From positions 1-64,000 of the forward strand of contig NZ_JAGKJI010000039.1 in the NCBI RefSeq assembly GCF_020329485.1: a stretch of DNA of 64,000 bases, in the 5' to 3' direction. Under the pieces are notes generated by a model. It was not told the DNA's origin. It saw only the letters and a program-made list of their open reading frames with translations, and ran no database searches. Made by a program: the position numbers and the translations under genes. Shown here one piece after another: positions 25,585 through 34,293 of the stretch (the first letter of the stretch is position 1; every line of letters starts with the position of its first letter). Source of the DNA: Bradyrhizobium cenepequi (GTDB lineage: Bacteria > Pseudomonadota > Alphaproteobacteria > Rhizobiales > Xanthobacteraceae).

Positions 25585-26357
25585 TAGCCGATGACGGCGC
25601 GGGCGCGTTTGCCATGGAAATACTGCCGCAGCCAAGGGTGCTGCGAGGCCTGCATGTCGGCGATCGATCCTGTGGCAATGATCTTACCGTTCCCTAAAAC
25701 GGCGATACGGTCGCACGCCGTATATAGGCTGTCGAGGTCGTGGGTTACCATGAAAACGGTCAACCCCAAAGTGCGCTGCAGGGTGCGCACCAGTTCGTCG
25801 AACTCGCCGGCGCCGATCGGGTCCAGCCCCGAGGTCGGCTCGTCCAGGAACACGAGTTCGGGATCGAGCGCGAGCGCGCGCGCCAGCGCCACGCGCTTGA
25901 TCATGCCGCCGGAAAGTTCGGAAGGGTAGCGGTCGGCGACCTCGGGCTTCAGCCCGACCATCACGAGTTTCGCCACCATGATTTCGTCCAGCAGCCGCTG
26001 CGAGACACTCAGATATTCGCGCACCGGAAACTGGATGTTCTGCCGCACGGTGAGCGAGGAGAACAGCGCGCCCTGCTGGAACAGGACGCCCCAGCGCCGT
26101 TCGACCCGGCGCCGTTCGCTGGAGCTGGCGGCATCGAGATCGATGCCGAACACCTCGATACGTCCCGACACTTTCGGCACCAGCCCGATGATAGTGCGCG
26201 TCAGCACCGACTTGCCGGCGCCGGAGGGGCCGACGAAGCCCAGGATCTCGCCGCGCTTCACATCGAGGTCGAGGCGGTCGAGCACGCGGGTCTTGCCGAA
26301 CTGCACCGTGATGTCGCGCACGCGGATGATGGCGTCGGAAACGGGCTGCACCACCAT
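25584..26357 (-). CDS. mlaF: ABC transporter ATPase MlaF
   Basis: 257 residues from ATG 26357. The ATPase core is complete: Walker A GPSGAGKS, signature LSGGMIKRVALARAL, Walker B LVFLDEPTSGLDP, and the switch histidine in VTHDLDSL. It is the cytoplasmic ATPase energising MlaE. Its stop lies inside a palindromic repeat. mlaE ends 2 bp upstream of its start, so the two are tightly coupled. An unusually long frame continues upstream to 28577 but runs out of frame with mlaE and is not coding. Confidence 0.93.
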   Translation of the reverse strand: MVVQPVSDAIIRVRDITVQFGKTRVLDRLDLDVKRGEILGFVGPSGAGKSVLTRTIIGLVPKVSGRIEVFGIDLDAASSSERRRVERRWGVLFQQGALFSSLTVRQNIQFPVREYLSVSQRLLDEIMVAKLVMVGLKPEVADRYPSELSGGMIKRVALARALALDPELVFLDEPTSGLDPIGAGEFDELVRTLQRTLGLTVFMVTHDLDSLYTACDRIAVLGNGKIIATGSIADMQASQHPWLRQYFHGKRARAVIG

Positions 26358-26359
26358 GA

Positions 26360-27502
26360 TCACATCCCGATCGACGCGAAGAAGATCGCGAACACGCCGT
26401 CCATCACGATGACGAAGAAGATGCCCTTCACCACTGATGATGTCGTGTGCTGGCCGAGCGATTCCGCGCTGCCCTGCACTGCGAGCCCCTCGACGCAGGC
26501 GACGATGCCGATCACCGCCGCCATCACCGGCGCCTTGACCATTCCGACGATGAAATGATCGATCGAGATGGCATCGCGCAGCCGCAACAGGAATGCTTCC
26601 GGATCGACGCCGCCATAGAGCCAGGCGACGAGGCCGCCGCCATAGAGCGCGGCCATGGCGCCCAGAAAGGCAAGGATCGGCAGCGCCAGTACCAGCGCCA
26701 GCATGCGCGGCAACACCAGCACCTCGATCGGATCGAACCCCATGGTGCGCAGCGCGTCGATCTCCTCGCGCATCTTCATCGAACCGAGCTCGGCGGTGTA
26801 GGCGCTGCCCGAGCGGCCCGCCACCATGATGGCGACAAGCAGCACGCCGATCTCGCGCAGCACCAGCACGCCGAGCATGTCGACCACGAAGATGTCGGCG
26901 CCGAACCTGCGGAAGTGGAAAATGCCCTGCTGCGAGATGATACAACCGATCAGGAAGGTGATCAGCACCACGATCGGCACCGCGCGCCAGCACACCTGCT
27001 CCAGATGGTGGATGGTCGAGGTCAGGCGGAACGAGCGTGGGCGGACCAGGACATGCCCGCTCGCGGCAAGCACGGCGCCGAGCATGTCGACCAATCCGAT
27101 GACCGTGCCGCCGATGCCGACCACGGTGCGGCCGATCTGGTCGAGCATCGCGGTGAGCGAGACCGGGCTGGCTTCGACCTCCGGCGTCTCCTTCACCTGC
27201 CGCACCTCGTCGACCAGGCTCGAATAGTTTTCCGAGAGGCCCGCGATGATCGCCTCGCCGCCACCATGGCTCAGGCTGCGCCTGAGACGCTCGATCAGCC
27301 AGGCGCCGAAGGTGTCGAGCTTGGAGACCTGGGAGACGTCGATGAAGATGTCGGGACGGGTGCCGCGGAGTTTTTCGGCATCGGCCACCATCCGCTCCAG
27401 CACCGGCGCAAAACGGGCCGTCCACGGCCCCACGGCGCACAAGGCAAGGCCGTTGCCTTGTGCTATCCGTTTTAGTGTCGGGTCGCCGTTCAAAATGCCC
27501 AC
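26360..27502 (-). CDS. mlaE: MlaE permease with N-terminal STAS domain
   Basis: 380 residues if GTG 27502 is used; the frame runs on to 27598, but that would invade the promoter region shared with the divergent epimerase gene. The N-terminal 100 residues form a STAS-like domain (LALCAVGPWTARF, PDIFIDVSQVSKLDTFGAWLIERL), the role played in E. coli by separate MlaB. From about residue 125 comes the MlaE permease: five hydrophobic segments and GRSGSAYTAELGSMKMREEIDALRTMGFDP, the family signature. It forms the membrane channel of the phospholipid transport complex with MlaF and MlaD. Confidence 0.88.
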   Translation of the reverse strand: MGILNGDPTLKRIAQGNGLALCAVGPWTARFAPVLERMVADAEKLRGTRPDIFIDVSQVSKLDTFGAWLIERLRRSLSHGGGEAIIAGLSENYSSLVDEVRQVKETPEVEASPVSLTAMLDQIGRTVVGIGGTVIGLVDMLGAVLAASGHVLVRPRSFRLTSTIHHLEQVCWRAVPIVVLITFLIGCIISQQGIFHFRRFGADIFVVDMLGVLVLREIGVLLVAIMVAGRSGSAYTAELGSMKMREEIDALRTMGFDPIEVLVLPRMLALVLALPILAFLGAMAALYGGGLVAWLYGGVDPEAFLLRLRDAISIDHFIVGMVKAPVMAAVIGIVACVEGLAVQGSAESLGQHTTSSVVKGIFFVIVMDGVFAIFFASIGM

Positions 27503-27623
27503 CCCAGGCTGGTTGGCTCGTTCGAGTATTCGAACGCCGCATTGCCTTGTAGAATCTGGCGCTAACCAGCCATACTTGGTAGCGCCTCGCAAGCGCACGG
27601 TTCAGAAATTGCGAGATTTTGAA

Positions 27624-28634
27624 ATGACTTCCAGCCGATCCGCGCCGCCTGTGCAACAGCTTGCCGCCTTTGTCGAGCGCTGGCCGATCGCGGGCGCCTT
27701 CACCATCAGCCGGGGCGCCAAGACCGAAGCCGTCACCGTCGTGGCCGAGGTCAGCCTGGATGGGCTGACCGGACGCGGCGAATGTGTGCCCTATCCGCGC
27801 TATGGCGAGACGCCGGAAGCCACACTTGCGGCGATCCAGGCGATGCAGGAGCCGCTTGCGGCCGGGATAGACCGGCGGCGGGCCCTGCAGGCGCAAATGC
27901 CGCCAGGCGCGGCCCGCAACGCGCTGGACTGCGCCCTGTGGGACCTCGAGGCCAAGCGCACCGGCAATCGGATCTGGAACCTGCTCGGACGGGGCGCACC
28001 AGCCCCCTGCACTACCGCCTATACGATCTCGCTGGGGACGCCGGAGGCGATGGCGGAAGCGACCGCCAAGGCCGCGCACCGGCCGCTGCTCAAGATCAAG
28101 CTCGGCGGCGACCGCGATGGCGAGCGCATCAAGGCGGTACGAAGGGCGGCGCCGAACACCGAACTGATCGTCGACGCCAATGAGGCCTGGACGGCGGGCA
28201 ACCTCGCCGACAACCTCGCCGCCTGCGCGGACGCCGGCGTCACGCTGGTGGAGCAGCCCCTGCCGGCCGGCAAGGACGCGGCGCTGGCTGAGATCAAGCG
28301 GCCACTTGCCGTCTGCGCCGATGAAAGCGTGCATGCGCGCGCCTCGCTGGAGGGGCTCCGCGACCGCTACGACGCGGTCAACATCAAGCTCGACAAGACC
28401 GGCGGCCTGACCGAGGCGCTGGCGATGGCGGATGCGGCGCAGGCGCTTGGCTTCGGCATCATGGTCGGCTGCATGGTCGCGACCTCGCTCGCCATGGCGC
28501 CTGCGATGCTGCTCGCGCCGCAGGCCCGTTTCGTCGATCTCGACGGCCCCTTGTTGCTCGCGCGCGACCGCGACCACGGGCTGCGTTACGATGGCAGCAT
28601 CGTCTATCCGCCGGAGGCGGCGCTCTGGGGATGA
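27624..28634 (+). CDS. dgcA: dipeptide epimerase / N-acetyl-D-Glu racemase, enolase superfamily
   Basis: 336 residues from ATG 27624. It is of the muconate-lactonizing subgroup: the catalytic K-x-K is in PLLKIKLGGD, the metal ligands are D in IVDANEAW, E in LVEQPLP and D in VCADES, and the second base is K in NIKLDKTGG. Length and motifs fit Ala-Glu epimerases and the rhizobial N-acetyl-D-glutamate racemase DgcA; which substrate is used is not decidable here. The protein is cytoplasmic. The 3' end overlaps the convergent MFS gene by 31 bp. Confidence 0.82.
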   Translation: MTSSRSAPPVQQLAAFVERWPIAGAFTISRGAKTEAVTVVAEVSLDGLTGRGECVPYPRYGETPEATLAAIQAMQEPLAAGIDRRRALQAQMPPGAARNALDCALWDLEAKRTGNRIWNLLGRGAPAPCTTAYTISLGTPEAMAEATAKAAHRPLLKIKLGGDRDGERIKAVRRAAPNTELIVDANEAWTAGNLADNLAACADAGVTLVEQPLPAGKDAALAEIKRPLAVCADESVHARASLEGLRDRYDAVNIKLDKTGGLTEALAMADAAQALGFGIMVGCMVATSLAMAPAMLLAPQARFVDLDGPLLLARDRDHGLRYDGSIVYPPEAALWG

Positions 28635-29797
28635 TGGAGGTCACGCCGCCCCAGCCACATGATGAGCGCGCCTGACGCTGCCATCGCGGCCATCAGGTAA
28701 TAGATGCCCTGGCCGTAGCGCGCATAGAGCAGACCGCAGAGGATCGAGGTACCGCTCGAGACGATGCCGGCGCAAGCGGCAAGATAGCCCTGCCCGCGTG
28801 CTATCATGTGTCCAGGCACCTGATGCACCAAAAGCCCCATGGTGCCGACCTGTGTCAGGCCGAAGGTCAGGCCGTGCGTGAGCTGCACGGCCGCGAGGAT
28901 CGAAAGCGGTGGCTCCAGTGCGGTGATCACCCACCGCGCGACCCCGGCCAGCGCGCCGATCACGACCAGCATCGCCGAGGGCAACGTGAAGCGTGGCGAC
29001 ACCGCAAACAGCACGATCTCGGCGAACACGCCAAGCGACCACAGCGCCGCGATGGTGAGCCCGCCGAGGCCGGCCTGCTTCCAGACGATGGAGGCAAAGA
29101 TGTAATAGGCGACATGGCTGCCCTGGATCAGGGCGGAGGCCGCGATGATGGCAAGGAAGCCGCGATCACGCAGCAGCGCGCCGCCACCGCGCTGACTGGT
29201 CTCGGCCCTCCTTGCGACCTCGAGCGGCCGCAGGCCCAGGCTAACGAGCGCGCTGACGCCCGCGACGGCAGTGATGATCCAGATCAGGTGCTCCGCCGCG
29301 ACGGCATCGAGCAGCAACCCGCACAAGAGCGCGCCGACCACGAAGGCGGCCGAACCCCACAGCCGCAGCGGGCCATAGCTCAGTCCATAATGCGTCACGC
29401 CGCGGAGCGCATAGGCGTCGGTGAGCGGTGTCGTCGGCGTCCACAGGCAGCAGGTGACGACAAAGACCAGGAGCACCGGCAGCGCCTGGTGCTGGGTGCC
29501 GACCAGGGCAAATCCGAGCGCGGTCGCGGCTGCCGTGATCGTGATGGCGGCACGCACCGTCTGCCGCCGCTCGGCAAGGGACGTGATCAGCGGCAGCACG
29601 GTGAAGCGGGTCACCGCGGGCACCGCCGTGATGATGCCGATCCAGGACGCCTCGATCCCGACCGCCTTCAGCCAGACCGGGAAGAACGGCAGGTAGGTGC
29701 CGAGCATCCCGAACATGGTGCCGTAAAAGGCTCCGAGGCGAGCCGCGAATCGCTTAGCCTCCGCTTGCGCTAGGGCGGTTTGTGATTCGTAATTCAT
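28604..29797 (-). CDS. MFS transporter (LacY/nucleoside-symporter-like, MFS_1_like)
   Basis: 397 residues from ATG 29797 with about 12 hydrophobic segments. The sequence begins KRFAARLGAFYGTMFGMLGTYLPFFPVWLKAVGI, typical of the HcaT/phenylpropionate and sugar-symporter-like MFS group, and TTPLTDAYALRG is conserved there. The substrate is unknown. A longer frame to 29944 is not needed. It overlaps the convergent dgcA by 31 bp and is divergent from the gene at 29873. Confidence 0.82.
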   Translation of the reverse strand: MNYESQTALAQAEAKRFAARLGAFYGTMFGMLGTYLPFFPVWLKAVGIEASWIGIITAVPAVTRFTVLPLITSLAERRQTVRAAITITAAATALGFALVGTQHQALPVLLVFVVTCCLWTPTTPLTDAYALRGVTHYGLSYGPLRLWGSAAFVVGALLCGLLLDAVAAEHLIWIITAVAGVSALVSLGLRPLEVARRAETSQRGGGALLRDRGFLAIIAASALIQGSHVAYYIFASIVWKQAGLGGLTIAALWSLGVFAEIVLFAVSPRFTLPSAMLVVIGALAGVARWVITALEPPLSILAAVQLTHGLTFGLTQVGTMGLLVHQVPGHMIARGQGYLAACAGIVSSGTSILCGLLYARYGQGIYYLMAAMAASGALIMWLGRRDLHHPQSAASGG

Positions 29798-29872
29798 CAA
29801 TCCAATTGCGATTCGCGTGATATCGTGGTGTTCGTTATCGCAGCGCGCCGCAATTTGCGCGACGAGATTTGC

Positions 29873-31054
29873 ATGGCCAACGAAGCATTCGCCCTTTCGC
29901 CGATCACAGCCCGCCCGGTGCAGCCGGGCGAGGAGGATTACCACGCGATCAGCGAAGCCTTCATGGAGACGTCGCGCGGCCGCTGGTTCCTCGCCGAATT
30001 TGCCAAGCGCAACCGCAATGCCGACACCCGCCTGGTGCTGGATGCTGTGGCGAGGCTCGAGGAAAGCCTTGCCGCCCAGAAGCAGGCGGTCGAACCCGAT
30101 CCGGGACCGGCGGTCGCTGAGGCCATCGCTGCGATTCGCGACGCGGTGGAGGCTGCGCAGGCGTCTGCGGCCGAAGCGCTCGACGGCCTGGCGCTGGAGC
30201 AGAAGCTCGCCCCGGTGCGCAAGGGCGCGCGGGTGATCCGCGAGATCGCGTGGCGGCTGCGCGAGATCGGCAATGACGGACGCATCTGCGACCTCATCGA
30301 TTCCCAGGTCGCCGCGATCGAGAATGGCGCCGCTCAGATCTCACCCGAGGAGGCGAAGGCCGCGCTGGATGCCGCCTTCGCCCCGATCGTGCAACGCCTC
30401 GCCCAGTTCTCCGAATCCGGCGAGGCGCCCGCGCCGAGCGCCGAAGCACCGGTGCCCCCTTCGCCTGCACCGGAGAGCCCCGCGGACGAGCGCTCCCTTC
30501 ACACGGTAGAGGTCGAAGCGCCACCGGAGGCGCCGACCACCATGGAGACAGTCGCCGCACCTCCCGAGCCCGAAGCCACGGAAGAGACCATCACCGTCGC
30601 GGACGCCGCGCTCGCCGTCGCCGAGGCGGCGCTGGCGGAGGCCGAAGCCATCGAGCTTGCTCGCGCCACCGAGGAAGCTGCCGCTGCTGCCGACGCCCAT
30701 GACGAGGCCGTGCTCGATATAATCGCGATGGAGATGGGCGCGTCCGATCCGTTCGAGGTCGAGGTCGCCACGGCAACGATCGCCCAGGAGCCGCCGCCGA
30801 TCAAACAGGAAGCACCGCCCGCGCCGGAAATCGTGCCACAGGCGCCTGGGCTTGCCGCCGCGCTGCCCGAACCGCAGGCCGAGGTTCCACCTGAGCCGAG
30901 TTTCGTCGCGCCGCCGGAACCGCCGGTCGAAATCTCGCTCGGCTCCACTATTATTGCGAGCGGCATCATCAAGAAGCCCACCGCCGCCGCCAATGATCCG
31001 CTCGCGCCGATCCGCCGCATGAGCCAGGCCGAGAAGATCGCGTTCTTCTCGTAA
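29873..31054 (+). CDS. unassigned Ala/Glu/Pro-rich protein
   Basis: 393 residues from ATG 29873. The N-terminal half (to about residue 185) is helical: AFMETSRGRWFLAEFAKRNRNADT followed by LVLDAVARLEESL, then RVIREIAWRLREIGNDGRICDLIDSQVAAIE, suggesting a four-helix or coiled-coil module. The second half is acidic and extremely rich in Ala, Pro and Glu and looks disordered. The C-terminus ends in a conserved-looking peptide, PLAPIRRMSQAEKIAFFS. No signal peptide or membrane helix is seen. The family was not recognised. It is followed by a GC-rich hairpin. Confidence 0.75.
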   Translation: MANEAFALSPITARPVQPGEEDYHAISEAFMETSRGRWFLAEFAKRNRNADTRLVLDAVARLEESLAAQKQAVEPDPGPAVAEAIAAIRDAVEAAQASAAEALDGLALEQKLAPVRKGARVIREIAWRLREIGNDGRICDLIDSQVAAIENGAAQISPEEAKAALDAAFAPIVQRLAQFSESGEAPAPSAEAPVPPSPAPESPADERSLHTVEVEAPPEAPTTMETVAAPPEPEATEETITVADAALAVAEAALAEAEAIELARATEEAAAAADAHDEAVLDIIAMEMGASDPFEVEVATATIAQEPPPIKQEAPPAPEIVPQAPGLAAALPEPQAEVPPEPSFVAPPEPPVEISLGSTIIASGIIKKPTAAANDPLAPIRRMSQAEKIAFFS

Positions 31055-31064
31055 GCGCGAGTAC

Positions 31065-31090
31065 CGCTGCGCGAGGAGACTCGCGCAGCG
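31065..31090 (+). terminator. GC-rich hairpin after the 29873 gene
   Basis: A perfect 11-bp stem, CGCTGCGCGAG (31065-31075) with CTCGCGCAGCG (31080-31090), and a GAGA loop lie 10 bp after the stop. No T-run follows, so termination is likely but not certain. Confidence 0.5.
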
Positions 31091-31240
31091 GCCGATGTCT
31101 CGTTACAAGACCTGTGGTAAAATAAGGCAGCACAGACGTTCGCGCCTGCTAGCGTTCATGCACGTTGGGCCACTGCTGCGAATGAAGCGGCGCTGTGCGA
31201 AGTCCATCCTGGCGACAGGTGCAAGCGGCGGACCCATGTC

Positions 31241-33070
31241 ATGACGCGGTCGACATCGGCGGACGAACCGGAGAGCATTCAGCGCCGCCTGCTGCTTGAT
31301 CCACGCCACGGCGACGTCGAAGACGATGCGGCCAGCCCCGGACAGCGTTCGCTGCTCGCGATCGCCGGCAGCCTGCTGGTCGAGATCAGCCTGCCGAAGC
31401 TCCTGTTCGCGTGGACGGCGTTGCTGCTGCTGCCGGCGGTGCTGCTCGGCCTCGCGCCGCTCGTGGCTTCAGCCTGGCTGTCGATCTTATCCGAACAGAT
31501 CCTGATGCTGACGGAAATTGGCGCGGCATTGCTGCTGCTCGCAATCGTCGCGTTGGGATGGTTCGGCTGGCGGCCGCTGCTCCGGATCGTCGAGACCAGT
31601 TTCTGGTCGCTCAACGCGCTTGCGGTGCAGCCGAGCTATGCGTTCTGCCGCGAGGCACTGCGGCACGTGACGGAACGGATCTGGCGTAACGGCCTGACCC
31701 CCGCTTTGCGCATGCGGCTGCGGCGCGCGTGTTCGCTCGGCGCCGGCATCCTGCTCAGCGCAGGCGCGGGATTGACCGCCATCCTGGTTTGGCCGGCCTC
31801 ACAATGGACTGCCGGCCTGATCGATCTGGCCCTGAGCCATCATCTCGTGATGACGACGCTGGCCAACGCCGTCGTGCTCGTGTGCTGCTATCTCGCGGCT
31901 GCATCGTTGGCCTGGGGTTTTGCGGATGCCAGCATGGATCAACCGGCCGATCTTGCCGCGTTCGATATTCCTCGATCGGATGCCCGCATCTGGCGCGTTG
32001 CACATCTGTCAGATCTCCATGTCGTCGGCGAGCGATACGGCTTCCGCATCGAATGCGGGCGCGCGGGCCCGCGCGGCAATGAGCGCCTCGCCTCCCTGCT
32101 CGCGCGTCTCGCCGCCATTCATGCAGCCGATCCGCTCGATCACGTGCTTGTCAGCGGCGATATGACGGACGCAGGGCGTGCAAGCGAGTGGGCCGAGTTC
32201 CTCGAGCAATTATCAAAGCACCCTGATCTTGCCGAGCGCATGATCATGCTGCCGGGCAATCATGACGTGAACATCGTCGATCGGGCCAACCCGGCCCGGC
32301 TCGACTTGCCGTTCAGCCCCGGCAAGCGGCTGAGGCAAATGCGGACCATGTCGGCGATATCGGCCATTCAGGGCGATCGGGTGCGCATCGTCGACCATTC
32401 TGGGAAACTCGCAGCCACGCTGGACGAGTACCTCACGCCGCATCGCCAGCGGATCGTTGCGTTCGCGGATGGCGGCGGCCTGCGTCGCGCCGCCAAGCTT
32501 CGCCGGCTGTATGAGGACCAGTTCCCGATCATCCTGCCTCCAGACCAGCAAGAAGGCCTCGGCATAGCCATCCTCGACTCCAATGCGGAAACCCACTTCT
32601 CCTTTACCAACGCGCTCGGGCTGGTCTCGATCGAGCAGGTGCGGCGGCTGGAGGCCGCCATGGGCTATTTTCCGAAGGCACGCTGGATCGTCGCGCTGCA
32701 CCACCACCTCGCGGAATATCCCATCCCGACGACGAAGTTCTCTGAGCGCATTGGAACGGCATTGATCAATGGAAGCTGGTTTGTCCGCAGACTGCAAGCC
32801 TTTGCCGACCGCGTCGTGGTGATGCACGGTCACCGCCACCTCGATTGGATCGGTGCGTGCGGCGCATTAAAGATCATCTCCGCCCCATCGCCGGTGATGA
32901 ACGCCGCCGATGATGCGCCAACCCATTTCTACATCCACAGGCTGGCCAGCGGCCCTGACGGGACGCTCTGCCTTGCCGAGCCCGAAAAGGTGGAGATTGC
33001 GGGCAATCAGAGCGCTTTCGAGCGAAGCGGACCGCGCTTCGAAGAAAATACGTCAAGAACAACAATCTAG
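31241..33070 (+). CDS. membrane-fused metallophosphoesterase
   Basis: 609 residues. About four hydrophobic segments occupy the first 230 residues (LLFAWTALLLLPAVLLGLAPLV, IGAALLLLAIVALGWFGW, LGAGILLSAGAGLTAILVW, LVMTTLANAVVLVCCYLAAASLAWG). From residue 250 a calcineurin-like phosphoesterase domain follows with the complete metal site: D258/H260 in HLSDLHV, GDMTD, N340-H341-D342 in PGNHD, ALHHH and VMHGHRHLDW. This fold hydrolyses phosphomono- or diesters such as lipids, nucleotides or cyclic nucleotides. The orientation of the catalytic domain (probably cytoplasmic) and the substrate are not known. It overlaps the convergent permease gene by 4 bp. Confidence 0.82.
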   Translation: MTRSTSADEPESIQRRLLLDPRHGDVEDDAASPGQRSLLAIAGSLLVEISLPKLLFAWTALLLLPAVLLGLAPLVASAWLSILSEQILMLTEIGAALLLLAIVALGWFGWRPLLRIVETSFWSLNALAVQPSYAFCREALRHVTERIWRNGLTPALRMRLRRACSLGAGILLSAGAGLTAILVWPASQWTAGLIDLALSHHLVMTTLANAVVLVCCYLAAASLAWGFADASMDQPADLAAFDIPRSDARIWRVAHLSDLHVVGERYGFRIECGRAGPRGNERLASLLARLAAIHAADPLDHVLVSGDMTDAGRASEWAEFLEQLSKHPDLAERMIMLPGNHDVNIVDRANPARLDLPFSPGKRLRQMRTMSAISAIQGDRVRIVDHSGKLAATLDEYLTPHRQRIVAFADGGGLRRAAKLRRLYEDQFPIILPPDQQEGLGIAILDSNAETHFSFTNALGLVSIEQVRRLEAAMGYFPKARWIVALHHHLAEYPIPTTKFSERIGTALINGSWFVRRLQAFADRVVVMHGHRHLDWIGACGALKIISAPSPVMNAADDAPTHFYIHRLASGPDGTLCLAEPEKVEIAGNQSAFERSGPRFEENTSRTTI

Positions 33071-34107
33071 CGCTTCGCGGGCTTGCTATCGGCAGGTCCC
33101 CCGAGCAGCTCGGCGAGCCAGCGCGTCGACGGGTGCTCGGCACAGAAGGTGAGAAGCGCCAGCGTGATCGGCACACCGATGAAGGTGCCGAACAGACCCC
33201 ACAGGAAGGTCCAGAAGAAGATCGCGAACAGCACGATGAACGGCGATATCGATAGCGTGGTGCCGGCGACGCGCGGCTCGACATAGCTGCCGACCACGAA
33301 CTGGATGATGTTGAGGCAGGCGAAGACACCGAATACCGCTGGCCAGCTCTCGAATGTAGTCATGGCAAGCAGCGTGGGAAACAGCGTGGCGATGAACGGA
33401 CCGATGAAAGGGATGTAGTTGAGCACGAAGGCGATCACGCCCCACTCGAATGCGAATGGCAATCCGGTGACGCCGGCGAAAAGGCCGACCAGAAGGCCCG
33501 TGACGGCGCTCATCTGCGTGCGCACCAGCAGATATTTCCGGAATTTGGCCGCGGTCGCCGCACTGCCATTGAGCAACACGCGCGCCGCATTGACGCTCTC
33601 CAACCTGTCGATTCTTCGCCTGGCGTCCTCGACTTCGAGCAATCCCAGCACGACGTAGACGAGCGCGATCAGCCAAAAGCTCAGCGTGGTGTTGACGCGG
33701 CCGGTGACGTATTGCGTGGCGCGCAGCAGCCAGCCGACGTTGAAGTGCTCGGCCCAGAGGCTCGCGACCTCTATGCCATGGCCATCGAGCCACACCACGG
33801 CCCGTTCATAGAATGTCTGATAGCGCGCCGCATCGGCGACGAGGAAGTGGCCGACGCGGCCAAAGCCCCATGCCGCCAGCGACGCGAAGCCAAGGCAGAC
33901 CGTCACTGTGACGAGCATGGTGATCGCGAGCGCCGCGAGTTTTGGCATCCACGACTGCAGCCATTTCTGCGCCGGCCAGACGATCGCGATAATGAAGAGC
34001 GCCACAGCCAGCGGCGCCAGCACGCTGCTCGCCTGGCTTGCTGCCGCGCAGACGAGCACCGCGGCGATGATGACGGTTGCAACCTTCTGCCCGGAGCCGT
34101 CCGCCAT
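33067..34107 (-). CDS. AI-2E/PerM family permease
   Basis: 346 residues from ATG 34107, which has GGAGG 8 bases upstream; longer starts do not. About eight hydrophobic segments are seen, with a large soluble loop near residues 110-200. The C-terminal half carries the family features ALVYVVLGLLEVE, WGVIAFVLNYIPFIGPFIATLFPTLLA and YVEPRVAGTTLSISPFIVLFAIFFWTFLWGLFGTFIGVPI. The family includes TqsA (autoinducer-2 export) and proteins linked to sodium or membrane-stress tolerance; the role here is unknown. Confidence 0.85.
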   Translation of the reverse strand: MADGSGQKVATVIIAAVLVCAAASQASSVLAPLAVALFIIAIVWPAQKWLQSWMPKLAALAITMLVTVTVCLGFASLAAWGFGRVGHFLVADAARYQTFYERAVVWLDGHGIEVASLWAEHFNVGWLLRATQYVTGRVNTTLSFWLIALVYVVLGLLEVEDARRRIDRLESVNAARVLLNGSAATAAKFRKYLLVRTQMSAVTGLLVGLFAGVTGLPFAFEWGVIAFVLNYIPFIGPFIATLFPTLLAMTTFESWPAVFGVFACLNIIQFVVGSYVEPRVAGTTLSISPFIVLFAIFFWTFLWGLFGTFIGVPITLALLTFCAEHPSTRWLAELLGGPADSKPAKR

Positions 34108-34293
34108 CCTGGAATCCTCCGACCTTGCACAATCAAAGATTGTCAGCTGCTTCAATCCGCCGCAAGGGCGGTCAGCCGATCGATGGGTCAGGGCCAGGGA
34201 TTTCGACGCCGTTCATGCGCTGGTTGCGCAGACGCCAAAAGGTTTGAGGGCGGAGCATCGATGCTCCGCCATCAAATGGTTTCGAAGCTGTAT

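Noticed and set aside
25584..28577. 997-residue minus-strand open frame
   Set aside because: Only the last 257 residues (MlaF) are protein-like. The rest is antisense to dgcA and out of frame with mlaE, and is Arg/Gly/His-rich, as expected from a shadow frame in GC-rich DNA.
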